Positions 45,353 to 58,500 of a DNA stretch of 64,000 nucleotides are shown piece by piece (the first letter of the stretch is position 1; each line of letters starts with the position of its first letter). The position numbers and the translations under genes are program-made. This DNA comes from Paragordius varius (Eukaryota > Nematomorpha), in assembly GCA_964247055.1 (NCBI GenBank), contig OZ176052.1, positions 1,860,001-1,924,000 on the forward strand. Reading direction: 5' to 3'. The notes beneath the pieces were generated by a model. It saw nothing but the letters and a program-made list of their open reading frames with translations. It was not told the DNA's origin and ran no database searches.

Positions 45353-47180
45353 TTATTCTTTGGTATATTTTTTATTTGAGTGAATGCGTTTTAGCAGAGT
45401 GTCATCATTTTTTAAAATATTGTAGACTTCACAAGAATTTGTCAAATTATATTTGACAGATAAAGCGACCTTTAAAGTTTCAACATTTAAATTTGATTTT
45501 TCCGATGTCCACACCTGATTTACTGTGGAAAAAACGCGCTCAGTAGCAGCGTTGGTTCCAGGTAAAGATAGTGCGAATCCCACAGTTTTTAAAAAATTAT
45601 TGTATAGAACATAGTTTGTTCCAAAATGATGAAATATTTCCAACCATTTCTTTTCTACTGTATATTTTTCTGTTCATAATTTAAGCTTTTCATTATTAAT
45701 GTATCTTTTAACTAATGATACTTCAGAAAAAAGATCATTTTCTGAAAGATTACTTTTTGAGAATTTTTGGGAGCAGATATAATCAAATTATTTTTGAACA
45801 TCGCACCAATTAAATTCTGGTTTTAATGTTAACCAATGAAAATGATCAATTTCATTGAATTGCGTCGTCCAGTCTTCCAAATAATCTTTACAGTTTGTAT
45901 AAAACATTTTTATATGGTACAGGATATCTAGTCGATTTATTAAGGCATGTTTTTCTAAATTATTTATTATAATGCAGATGGCTAATGGTATAAAATTATT
46001 TTCAACCCGTTCTTGACATTGGAATTTTAGGTTACTAACTTCATTGGCTACTTCGATTGCCGAAATTTTGTCACATTCTATAAATTTAATAACATTTTGA
46101 AAGAGGGAAGCTAGATTATGTAAGAATTCTAACCATATTTTTGAAGAATCACTTTCAGAAAACTTTTTTAAAGTTGTAGGACATTTGTCCTGTGATAAAA
46201 AAAAGATTTTAAAGAATCATACATTTTTAAAATTCGATAGCTGGTATAAAAGCTAACCAACGAGTTTTACAATATCCAAGCATTTTTTGATATGAACTTC
46301 TGCATTTTCACAGAATTCTTTAAGCGTTTCAACACGTACCGTTTAAAAATAGGAAAATATTTTAACAACTACATTTTCTACATCTAGGAGTAACAAATCA
46401 GCAGCTGTTTAAATAGCGTTGTGTATTATATGCGCTGCACACCCAACGACAATAATGTTTTGATTAAGATTATCTGTTAATTTATGAAAAATATTTTTTC
46501 CCCTACTATCCACCAAAGTTCGTATTGGTGTTGTCAGCGCAATGTGCCATAATTTTGTCTTTTAAATTATTTTTTTCTAGAAAATGCATTATTGAAGTAA
46601 ATATTATTTCGGAATTTTCGCGTAGATAAATTAAATCTAAAATTTTAATTTTTACTCCGGTTTCTGAATCATAATATCTTATTAAAATGGGAATTAATTT
46701 TGTTTCATGGTGATTTAATGCATTAGAGTATAGGGATAAGAAATTAATTTTCAGCAGATCTTTCTGTATTTCAGAAAATGCATGTGGCGAAAGGACATTG
46801 TTAATGGCTTCAGCCTTTGTATGGGCACATGTAAATTTTTTATGGAATAACGTGCGAATAACCTGTGAGGTACAGTCCATAGATCTAAAGGAATGATTGT
46901 GATTAACGGCGTGAAAAGATAACACGCCCTCAGCTAGTGCCAAATTCTTTTCTTCCTCTCCAAAAGCGGTTTTTCGAAAAAAAATCGCTCATTTTGTAAG
47001 ATGATGCCGCCATATCTAAACATTTTTTATGTTTCTGTGTTTCCATATGCTTTGTAATATCATGCTTGCCGCCATGTGCTAGGGTGAATTCCCCCTCGCA
47101 TATAAGACATTAACAGATGATTCATTCTTCAAAATCTTTCATTAATATCGTTGAATTTACAACCTCTTGTGCTCATATTT
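45353..47180 (-). pseudogene. hAT transposase, broken (right arm of outer hAT)
   Basis: Minus strand. The start region near 47180 gives MSTRGCKFND, then breaks. 46943-46506 is open for 145 codons: the stretch LIRYYDSETGVKIKILDLIYL and DKIMAHCADNTNTNFGG matches the RNase-H-like core of ZBED-type hAT transposases. 46500-45650 is recognisable but interrupted. 45643-45353 is open: LSLPGTNAATERVFSTVNQV and NLNVETLKVALSVKYN are the hAT C-terminal dimerisation signature. There are several stops and frame changes, so it is a dead copy. Confidence 0.88.
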
Positions 47181-47720
47181 ATAAACTACTATTAGTATAA
47201 TAAATATTATATTACCTTAATTTTCTAGAATAAACGTGTAAGCTACCGATTTGTGGTATCAATTTGTCTTTTAAGCTACCGATTTGTGGTATTAATTTGG
47301 CTTTTTAATAATGTTGGCAAGTAATATAACTAAAATATTAGTATAATAAATATTATATTACCTTAATTTTCTGGAATAAACCTGTAAGGTACCGATTTGT
47401 AGTATCAATTTGTCTTTTAATCTAGAGATTTGTGGTATTAACTTGGCTTTTTGATAATGTTGACAGTAGTAATAGGAAGGAAGTATAATAATATGATATA
47501 AATTCGAAAATAAATATTTTAATTTAAAAATAAAAAATTTTAATTTAAAATTTATATGGATTTTAAAGATATTTAATGATAAAAAATTTATTTGTATTAA
47601 AAAAAAAATTCTTTTATATAATCGTGAAAAAGCGGGACATTTTAAAAACGTAGCGGAACGCGGGACAAAGTGTGAAAAAGCGGGACTGTCCCGCCAAAAG
47701 CGGGACGTCTGGTCACCTTA

Positions 47721-47728
47721 GCTATATA
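47721..47728. repeat. 8-bp target duplication, right (outer hAT)
   Basis: GCTATATA; see 43056-43063. Confidence 0.93.
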
Positions 47729-48860
47729 TCATGTAATATTCCTTAAGTAAACAGCCATATTATAGGTTATTTGGTTCATGTTCGTTCATAGGGAAAAAGT
47801 AAAGCAGGTAATTTTTTCGTTTTTTATATATAAACTAATGTCAATTTTAAAGACCAAACAATATTTTATAAAATACTAGCAATGAATTTCATACTGTGTT
47901 TACTGTGTTACATTTGGCTTTAACTATTTACAAATTATCAACCATCTCTTCACACAAAAATTCCAATTAAAATTAGAATAACTCTTTCTATGGCCTTGTT
48001 AAAAAGGTAAAAAATATAAAACAAAAATTGTATAAAACCTTTCCCGTCGTCTTTTCTTTGGCCATTTCTCTTATTTCGAATCCAAAAACTCATGATGAAA
48101 GATTTTATATTTACAATTGGTGATGTTAAAATAAATTTAGAATTTGATAGTATAAATTGAGGTTATAAAATGATTGTTGCTTTTATCATGCATAATTATA
48201 TGGTTATAATCAAATAGTTGTTATATTTTTAATACTGTCATCAATTAATTTCATAAAAATATACATGGGAATTAACTAAGGAATTTTTTTTGTAGATGAT
48301 AGCCGGCTCTATTCACAGTCAAAATAAATTTATAAAAACCTAAGATCCAATAGACAAATATTTTTTTAGAAAGATAGCTGTTTTCTCTCCTCTTTAAAAT
48401 ACTTTTCTCCAGCTTTTAGACTTTTAACTTTGTAATAACTTTTATTGTAATATCTATAACAATTTAATCTTTGTAAGGGAGAGGGATCTGACTGTTAATT
48501 GAACCGATCACAATAATTTAAGTTATTGGAAAAAAAATAAAAAAATTTAAAATTTTATTTAAATTTTCCATAATTAATATGATTATAATATTGTAACTAT
48601 TGAAAACGATTTGAACGAACTTTATTTTGTTTGATTATAGAAGATATATTTCATATTTGCAGGAATGATACCATTTATGAAATTGAATGGCTTCAATCAT
48701 AAGCAATCAGAAGACCGAAACTCTATCATACTGTCAACGTCGGCAGAACATTATATTTAACAATTGTTAAAATCTGTAAGATAACGATAAAGGAAAATCA
48801 AATAGAATTAAATGAAACTATAAATAGAAATTATAACGATATGTGAAACCCAATGTCTGC

Positions 48861-49108
48861 TAAAAATTAAAATCATACAAATAAACGTAAAAAATATTTT
48901 TTTCTCACTAGAAGAGATATATTTTTAATCTTTAATTTCTATATAAACTATAACTCTTAAAAACCCATTTCACATGACTATTTCATACTTTGCAGTTTAA
49001 AACAATGAATTATATCTAAAAATTATGGATGACAAAAGAATAGCTGCCTTGTAAATAATTATTTGTCTTTATGTTTTTACATTTTTGTCTGTATAATTTC
49101 AATTATAT
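48861..49108. mobile_element. Short inverted-repeat element, GACAAA family, copy B
   Basis: Orthologous to 5637-5887 in copy A: same ends and same position relative to the small minus-strand gene, so it was inserted before the duplication. Confidence 0.5.
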
Positions 49109-50133
49109 GATCAATGGCAACAGGCATATCCATTAATCCATATATAATTATCAACTAAAAGTAGCTAACATAAATGAATTAAAAACACACCCAACCATGA
49201 CACAATTGAGCAGTGTTAAGGCTGTAAATATATAAACTTATTCAAATTAAATACTGAATAATCAGAAAGATCTTAGATGACCAAAAATTAAAATGAATTT
49301 TATATCATCCAAAAATACTTTTTTATTATTTCTTTGAAATCGGGGGTCCAACTAACCAGCATCCCAAAAACCAAGATACCATCAAATAATTTTTTTAAAA
49401 CGTTAAATATTCATAATATTATAGGAATAGATGCGTAAGAAGTTAGTTAAAACACTTCACGTAAGGAAACTTTTTTTTGTATATAAATTTGGTTATATTG
49501 GACATGATTATACATAAATCATACATTGTAGCCGAACCCGCACATCTACGGATACCAGCGGAACTATTCCCCTGCCAAAACACATATAATATGGTATATT
49601 ATTACAATACTCAAAGATATATAGTTTTAAGCTTTTAGAATTGATGAGATGAAGCATAATAATTTTGTACAGCTTAAGTGTAATATGCGGCTTTAGGAAT
49701 ATCAATAATAAAATATATTGTTTTTTAAATCAAAATTAAAACCAAAACTTTTAAATCTTTACAATTAATTATCATGCAAACAACAAAATTCAAAAGTTAA
49801 ACACAACCGGATATTTTTAAATTTTTGTAATATACCCATAAGTTTTATAAAAATATAAACTTTCGAACAATATGTAATATTTTATATATTGCAATTTCTA
49901 AATAATGCATATTTTCATGTATGAGTGTTGTGTAATGATAGCTAGACATAATTGCTTCTGGGAATTTGGCATATATGATTTACTTCATTTTATCCGCTTC
50001 AATCCACATCTCATAGCTTCAATTAAACACTCTCATCGGACTATGTTAGAAAATATGATATAAAAATATATTTCTCGGTTCAATGTTGAGATGGCATTTT
50101 CATGTTTATTTCGATAAAAATATATATGAGATA

Positions 50134-50358
50134 CATACAATTTACAGTTTAATTAAAAATAGATTGTGTTGTTTAAGATTTAAAACTATTTTTATATATT
50201 TAAAAAAATATTTGATAAATTTATATAATACTGAAATAATAAACTATGCCATAAAGGTATATTTCATATTCATGCTGAGTTATATCAGCCCGAAAACAGT
50301 AATTTATTTTTGGAGTGAATTTGAATTGTATGAGGGTGTATTTGTAAATGGTATACAA
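50134..50358. mobile_element. Worn foldback element, TTCAAATTCACCC family, copy B
   Basis: Orthologue of 11636-11870. The right end keeps GAGTGAATTTGAATTG and GTAAATGGTATAC. Confidence 0.5.
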
Positions 50359-51132
50359 GGGTATTAATTATCCCATTAAAAATTGTTTATCTACAATTAA
50401 AACTATATCCAATTTTGAATATTTAAATCTAGCTCATTTTGTTAGATAATTATTGTAAACTTTAAATTTTATCTGATTTTTATTATGACACCTATATACT
50501 TTGTGGATTTAGCTTTTTAAAAATTTACAATAAAGTACTTATCATAACTGGCAATAAATTTGTGTCGCATTTTTTTCGAAATCAGCTAATGTTTCTGGAA
50601 AAATGTCTTTGGAATTTGTGAGAAACCATATGGACCAATCTTCGGTAGTAATTGTTTAAAATTTTTGATCGTCACCTTATTTTTGCAAAAATTTATTATG
50701 TTAATAGCTATATAAATTATAATCGAAAAAATGCTAAAAATTTATTTATTTATATCTGAATGAACAATGTTTCCTAAAACAACAGGGAATTTTTAGGAAA
50801 ATTTCACTGATTTTCAACAAAAATATTACTTCATCCTCAACTAGGTTCTTAGAATCAATTCCCTGACACATAAAAGTAAACTCGGAAAGTTTGGCATGGA
50901 AAAACTGCCAGCCACCTTCAATTCGATCCGCATTCCACACCAAAAAGGGGGAAGTCAGATTTGTTTGTTGACCTTATTAAAATATAATACGACAAAATAT
51001 AAAAATATATAGACTAACATTTTTTTAAAGGCAGGCTACATTTTTAATTTTGGATTTTTTCTACACAAACAATTTACTTATAATTTAAACCAATCTGCAA
51101 TAAAAAAGAATAAGTTATAATTAAAAATTTAA

Positions 51133-52021
51133 CAGGCCTTGGAACCATTTCAAAAAATGGAACCGGGACCGGGTCGCTTCCTGAACAAGTGGAACCGGAA
51201 CCGCGTTGGTTCTTAGGAATTAATAGAACCGGACGGTTCCTGAAATTTTGGAATCGAAACTGGGGCGGTTCCTAAAATGGAACCGGAACATTGGTTTCTT
51301 AAAAATTTTGCGGTTCCGGGACTGGTTCTTTACATTTAGGACGGGTTCCATTTTCGGTTCCTGACTTTTAATTAAATTATTTACAAAATTTTTATTATGA
51401 TAATACAAACAATCAAACAATTTATTATAAATTGCCAAATGTATAGTGAAAGAATTGTAGCGTAGCATAATATATGAAACATATTTTAAAAATATAATAG
51501 GAAAATTTATAAATACAAAAGTATAAATGAGAATTAAATTAAGTATGGCATCTAAAAAAAACTTTATTTAACTAAAAAATTATTGGACCAAGCAATTCGC
51601 TGGTCACACTGCTTCTCAAGTCTGAAAAAGATAATTAAGGGTGAAAAATATCTTTCAACGGAGACCTATATATATGAACATATGTATTATAAATAAACTT
51701 AATGATTTATTAAAAAGCCGAATCGTCAGCCGCTTAGTTTTAGGTTTGAAGTATGTTGTAATGTGTAATGGTACATTTAAATCTAAATAATTTAATAAAA
51801 TTATGAAAAAATCATATGGGAACCAGTAAGGGGGTGGAACCGGAGCCGGGTTGGTTCCTAAAAATTTATAGATAGAACCGGGTTGGTTCCTAAAATTTTG
51901 GAATCAGTACCGGAGTGGTTCCCGGAGAGGTGAAACCAGGACCGCGTCCCAATGGAACCGGTTCTTATTAAAATCCCAGGAACAGGGTTCCGGTTCCATG
52001 CGGTTTCGGTTCCATGCCCTA
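51133..52021. mobile_element. hAT-type MITE rich in GGAACCGG, copy B only
   Basis: 889 bp. Ends CAGGCCTTGGAACC and GGTTCCATGCCCTA; flanks AAATTTAA (51125-51132) and AAAATTAA (52022-52029) differ in one of eight bases, the hAT duplication length. Both arms (51133-51365 and 51825-52021) are packed with GGAACCGG / CCGGTTCC words that pair within and between the arms; the 450-bp core is AT-rich. No transposase. Copy A has the empty site near 12660. Confidence 0.75.
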
Positions 52022-52029
52022 AAAATTAA

Positions 52030-52516
52030 GTTTTTAAACATTTTGTTGGCTTAAAACATATTTGCCTTTATGCTTTAATTTGTATGTATATTTTTAATTT
52101 TACTGTAACTGGCTAAAAAACAATGGTTTATTATGCAGCAGGAAACAGTTTACTTTAAAAATTACTTTAATGGACGTTTTAACTTTTTTTAAAATATTAA
52201 TTTAAACCAGTATAAGAAGGATAACCGGAAGACAAATTAAAAGCTGCTATCTTTGATGAAGACAAAAAATGTTAATTTATTTCGCGGATTAGCCAAATCT
52301 ATCTGTGTTTGGTCTTTTATATATAAAATACACTCCTAAAACGACCTTATAGTTCTTAATTATAATTCATTCCCTTTAATATTTAAAACTATCAAGTTAT
52401 ATATGAGACATTAATTTAAACCAAACAAACTCCTATATATTTATGTTTTTTTAAACATAAATTTATTTTAATAAAAACAATAAGTTTTTCCAGCTATGCA
52501 TTGAGACAACTGAGAA
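52030..52516. other. Upstream region of the ARFGEF3-like gene, copy B
   Basis: Matches about 12665-13050 and 13960-14009 of copy A; the 0.9-kb copy A segment between them is absent. No promoter motif recognised. Confidence 0.5.
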
Positions 52517-55500
52517 ATGGATGATATTTTTAAAAAAGTTTTGGAATTTTTGCCTGAGTCAGATAATGATATTTTTAAAGCAATTGAAAGTAATAATTAT
52601 TTTATGCATAATATAAATAATTGATAACTTCATTTTGAAGTATATTTATATATCGTTTAACAAATATAATCGACAATTGTGTATTATTGTCCGATTTATA
52701 TGATTTGATTTTGATATACAAAACTCAATTTAATAATAATAACAAATAAATTTAACTCAAATTCAACGCAAGAATCAATTTTTTGTTAATATATTTATTA
52801 AAGAAACGGTTAAAATTTCATTAAAAGATAGAGTTATTAGTGATTTTTTTAATAACCTTACACAGCTACATTAAATTTATTGTTAATATAGATTTATAAA
52901 TTTTATTGATTTATATATGATATGGTGATAAATATATTTTATGATAAATTTAATTGATGACCTAATAATAATTTTATACATATATACTTTTAACAAATGT
53001 TTAACTTGTATCTTATTAATATGGTTATTTAAAGCTATATTTTTTTGTTAATGCACATTTTTATCTAATTATTATTATGTTATTTAAAATTGATAGATTT
53101 TCAAACAAGTCGTCCACAAATTGGGAATTATGATTTTATCAGGTATACTTTTTTTACAGTCTTTGAAGCACACTTTTTATTATGGAATCCTATTGGAGCG
53201 AAAATTTTGTGAATTATGATTTAAGCAAAAATAACATTTTATATGTCTGAATACACTGACAATAAAAATCTTTCTACAACAATAAATAAATGACTTTTTA
53301 AGTCATTATATTTCTTCTGCATTTTGACAATGCATAATTCCCTTTTTTTCAATACAATTAAATACCTCTTAATATACTTTATTTTGTTTATACGAATTAG
53401 ATATGATCAAATAAAGTTAATTTTGTGTTAAATTAAAACTTAGTTAAGATAATTATCTGCATGTATTAATAATATTGTTGATAATAATGATATAGATATA
53501 GACACAATTTAAACTGGAAATTTAGCTTGGGAATTAAATAGGATTGGTTGAATTATTGAGAAAATTCTTTATACATACAATTGGATATTAAAAATTTATC
53601 GCTTTAAAAACTTATTTTTTAATTCACGAAAGGCATCTATCTAAAAAAATTTAAAAGTATGTCAGTTCAATTCAATCCCGATATTTTTATTATATATATC
53701 TATCATTAGATTAAAGTGCATTGAAATTTTGGATTTGATGGTCAAGAGCGGAGATATTTCCTTAGACATTACTTTGACTGGTTTTGAAGTAATAATTAAC
53801 ATTATATTTTTTTAATTTCCAATAATTCTTTTTTGTTAAAACGCAAAATAAAAATGGAAAATATGTCGCAACATATTTATATTATTTCATAGATTTTAGT
53901 AAAAGAGGGCGAAACAGACAGTGAAAAAAAGTTTTTTTCCCATCAAAAAATAGATGGCGTAAAAAATAAAGGAGATCAAAGAAATTCTCTCGATTTCACC
54001 AACAACATTTTGATGAGTTTATCATTTGCTCTAACGCATGGTATAGTTGAAGAAATAACCGATAAATTTCGAATAATACAGGTTTTTTTCTTTTTTAATT
54101 ATAAACAAACATTGCTTTTAAATAAGGGTAGTCTTAAACAAAATATAAATTATTATTATTTCTATGAAATTATGATTAATAATCAATTTTTTGTCATTAA
54201 AACATAACATATTATTTTATTTTTTTATTGTAACATGATTGAAAATATGATGTTTTTCTATCGCTTTATAATATTTAAGATTATAGGATCATTAAGTATT
54301 GGAAATTTTATTATTCTCATATAAGATGTTATGTTTAAAAGTGCTGTTTTTCCACGAAAGCTTAGCATAAGAGATTGTCATTACAAAGCTGTCCATTATA
54401 TTTGATTTTTCCAATACCTAGATGCTTTTAAGAATAATAAATATTTGGATATAGAGTGTAATTTATATCAAAATAAAATCACTATATCTAAAAATCGAAA
54501 TATTATAGGATATTTAAGCATTCATTGGAATATATTTCGATTATATTTATATATATTGTATCGGGCTTATTTTGCGCTTTCGATATATGAATATAATATA
54601 TATAAATGCAGGATACCTTAGATATTGTATTTATTAATATTTTCTGTTAAAATAAATCATTTTATTTATATTTGTCATGTTAGCTTATCCATAATATAAC
54701 CACGCTTTACCCTCATCATTTTACACATCCTGGCCAATTTATCAAAATATATAAGGTAGAATAAATAAAACTCAAAATTAAATATTAAATAATATTTTTG
54801 AAAATATAATATTTTTAATATACCATTTGCAAATCAAATTCACCCTAAAGATAAATTATTGGGCTCATTAATAAGAAATATATTCCTTTTTCCGTATTAA
54901 ATTAATTTTAAACGTAATTTCATTTTTTAGAAATATAAAATATAGCTTGAAGAACACATAATTTATTTTAGGGTGAATATGAATTGTTCGAGGGTAAATT
55001 TGAACTGTAAATGGTATATATTTTAAATTTTTTAGCTGTTATTGCAAACGTACGAAACGGTGACCCACGAAACGCAACTTACAAAACGCATTAGAATTAA
55101 TATCTTCCAAATGTTTCAAACTTACATTCAATATTATCATCAATTTTTGGAAAATGAATTCTTTTCTAACGCAAATAATAATACCTCTGATCAAATTAAT
55201 GATAAAAATTTATATTCACACCTAGAAACAATGGAAAATATTGATAAACTCATTCTTTACGTATCGGATGATTGTAAATTTTATAATACCAAGTTTGTCG
55301 TTTTTATGGTTTTGTTTTCGATCTTTAAATTTATTTCTTATAAAAATTGTTTTTGCTAAATGAAACAATTACAATAAAAATTAAAGTTATAAAGAAAAAA
55401 TATAAAGAGTAAAAGAAAAATTATTTTTTTTTAAAAGTAAACCATATTTTTAAATCCATAAATTTATCCTGCTATTTTACCCATATAATTATAATTGTGA

Positions 55501-58500
55501 TGCATGAAATTTAACTTTTTACCAATTTAAATCTCTATTGCTTTATTTTTAAACCCCAATATATGTAAAAATTAACTTAAAACAATAGAGTGTTTTTTTA
55601 GATGAAATTTAATTTTTTACATATTTTTATCCATATTTTTTTTTGAAAAAGGCATTTATATATATATATATATATATATATATCTATCTATAGGTCAAAA
55701 TCGGCTCTCTGCTGCGTTTTTGAAGCTTTTAATGGTATACTTACGGTTTTATTGGCTACCAAATATAAATATATATATACGTCGAATGTTTTAACGGAAA
55801 CTCTATGGTAAAAATTATTTTTTATTCCTCACTAAAAATAAAATATCTAGATTTATATAAAAATATAATCAATAATATCTGAACGTAAAATTGTACCTCT
55901 TAAAATTTTATGTAAACTCAACTACTCTCTACTACTTGTGTTGATTTCCTTTGATTAATAAACATTTAAATACCATTTCATAAAGTATAATTTAACTTTT
56001 ATAAATTGGTTTCATTTTGGAAATAATCACATTTATAAAATAATCGTGCAATATTTTTTTTTCATTTTTTTTTTCAAATATTTAAAAAGTATTATATGTG
56101 TTTTGTTAGGAAAGATGTTTGCCCAGCCCTAGCAAATCTTTATAATTTACCCAATAATTATATTATTATGAATGGCAAAAATAAAGGATATTCCTCCAAT
56201 ATTTCATCAAGTGATCAAGCTTATTCTGTTCAATATAAGTGTCGGAACAATATTGATGATGGTGGTGACACTAAAAGGTTTTTAAACAACACTTTTTTGT
56301 ACATTGTTTTTTTTTCTTTACATTTTAAAATTGATTTTTTTTGAATTAGAGTTTTTTATAATTAAGTTTTTACCGATATATATGACTGAAATTAACGCAT
56401 TCTTAATAAATTTACAAAAATAAGGGCTAAATAACCTGTTCTTAATACAATAAAAATTAAAACTATACGGACAAAGCGTAAAAATATAAAGACATATATT
56501 TTTATTTAAAAGACAACCATACTTTTTTTTTAATATTTAAATTTTTCTATATAAGCTATTTAGACACAATCGTAAATTATAACATAGATTGTGTTAGTGT
56601 TATATAACTCTATTTCACACTTAGCCATCTTAAACAATGAATTATTTCTGAATCAATCAAGATTTAAGAAGTATCATTGTCTTTTAGAAAAAAATTTTGT
56701 CTTTACATTTTTACGTTTTTCCTGAAGCAAATTATATTAAACTAATCTATTTTCTAATTTTGGCAAAGCGATTATAATAAAAGTAAATTTATTTCCTCGT
56801 TAATTTATAAATATTATAGTTGTTTGACAAATGAGAAACCCATGGTCTGTTGGAACGGGGCAGCTATTTCAATCCCTGAAAGTCCATTATTTCTTAGGCC
56901 AGATTATTATTATTCAATCAATCAATTATTGTATTACATTTGTCTTTACATTGGGCACAAAGGTGAGTTATTATTTAAATTTTATTGAAATAATAAAAAT
57001 TTAGCATTTTTTTTGTAGCTTTACAGGTTTTGGTTATACAGTCGAACCTTTTTATATGTGTAGAATGTTTAAAATTAACATTTTTACCACTTTGTAAAAA
57101 TAAGTTTTTTTGATCCGTTTTTGTTCAATAATATTTTTGTACACTAAACCCGACTTGAAATGTTTTCAAACGCAAATTGATAATTTTTTACAAAATATAA
57201 TTTACACGTTTTTTCGATGGAGAAGTCTATATTTACACATATGCTCATGCAGGAAAAACTTTTTAGTTAGGATTTTTTTCCCATTTTACATTTTTATAAC
57301 GAATATATATATATATATCTATATATGATACTAATATATCAAATTTCAAAATACGTTCTTCTATATTGTGTAAAAATTTAAGTAGATTAACCCGTTTTTT
57401 TATATTACTATTAGGGCAAAATAAAAAGGGTGGAAACATTACTGGTGGGGCCCTCAGTTTAATTTGGCAATCCTTGATGCAATCCGCTCTATGTGCACAT
57501 GCTAATTATTTCAATTCAACTCTATTACCCAATAATGCCAATGTTAATGATTCAAATATAGTCTGCAAAGGTTTAAAGTTATTCATTGAGCAAACAGTAT
57601 GCAATTTAATTGAACCACAAACTTTATACACAATTTTAACTATACATCATCCACATGAGAGTTTTATGGATCAAAAAATTGAAATTTCGAGTAAGCAAGA
57701 ATGTTGGTGGTTTTATGTTTTGGGAAATGGTGTCTATGATATGGATATGATACAAATGTAATTAATTTAAAGCTTTTTATAACTTTTATTAATTTTGTGA
57801 TGTTGGTTAAATTACTGGTAAACCCAGAGCCTATAGTTTTTCTGATATTTTTTAAAAACATTTACTCTGCAAGAGGTTTTTTTATATATATAGAAAGTAA
57901 AAAATAGCATCATCTTATATATATATATATATGCATTTGATCGAAAGATTATGGTAAATTACTTTTTTTATCTAAATAAGCACTGCTGCGAATTTATTAC
58001 TAATATACGATTTCAACCTAAGTGAGTAAGTATGTCCAATAATTTCATTCATTAATCCTTTTGAAAAACTAATAAATAACGGTTTTATAAGCCCGTTATA
58101 TATATGGATGAGAGCACCTCAAATTAAAATGGCAACATAATTAGGAGTAATCTTTAGGTTATTTTGAATGATTACAGCCAAATAAATCATATTTTTGTTG
58201 TATTTTATGTTACAAAAAACTTATTTAAAGAACATATTCCAACATTATATTATTTTAATACACATTTTTTAAACCTTATTATTATATTAAGGTTAATTCA
58301 ATTCATATATGTCGTTTGGAATACAATATGTCAATATTGTAATCCTACCTCTATGTTATCATGTGACAATGTTCAGTATTCTTTGTTAAATGATTCAACT
58401 ATACATTTTTGTCATCGTTTATTGTTATCCCTGCAATCAATTAAACGCAATTTGGATGGAATTGAAATATTAGGTATGTATGTTATTTCTTTGCATTCCA

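Larger units (their letters stand above)
43064..47720 (-). mobile_element. hAT transposon, outer copy, tail-to-tail inverted structure, copy B only
   Basis: 4657 bp including a nested 1285-bp hAT and its extra target copy. Ends TAAGGTGACCAGA / TCTGGTCACCTTA; perfect 8-bp duplication GCTATATA. The right arm (47720 down to about 45330) reads on the minus strand: GTCCCGC-rich end, a pair of tandem subterminal units of about 150-170 bp, BED-type start, RNase-H-like core and C-terminal dimerisation part. The left arm (43064-43761 plus 45055-45320) is a shortened inverted copy: 43195-43590 matches the core in plus sense and 45146-45300 matches the C-terminal part in plus sense (FALSLPEP versus FALSLPGTN). 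The element is thus two diverged arms joined tail to tail near 45320. All transposase parts are broken, so it is not autonomous. Confidence 0.88.
47729..51124. other. Intergenic region, copy B
   Basis: Counterpart of about 4515-5937 joined to 10694-12650 in copy A, without the LTR element. The former empty site is at about 49154-49282. It contains the 48861 and 50134 short elements. A 65-codon minus-strand frame (50943-50746; GGWQFF, SEFTFMCQG) has a similar stretch in copy A around 12395-12480, but that frame is broken there, so I do not call it a gene. Confidence 0.5.

Noticed and set aside
51220-51468. 82-codon minus-strand frame
   Set aside because: It lies inside the GGAACCGG-rich MITE; the Arg/Phe/Lys composition comes from the repeated words.
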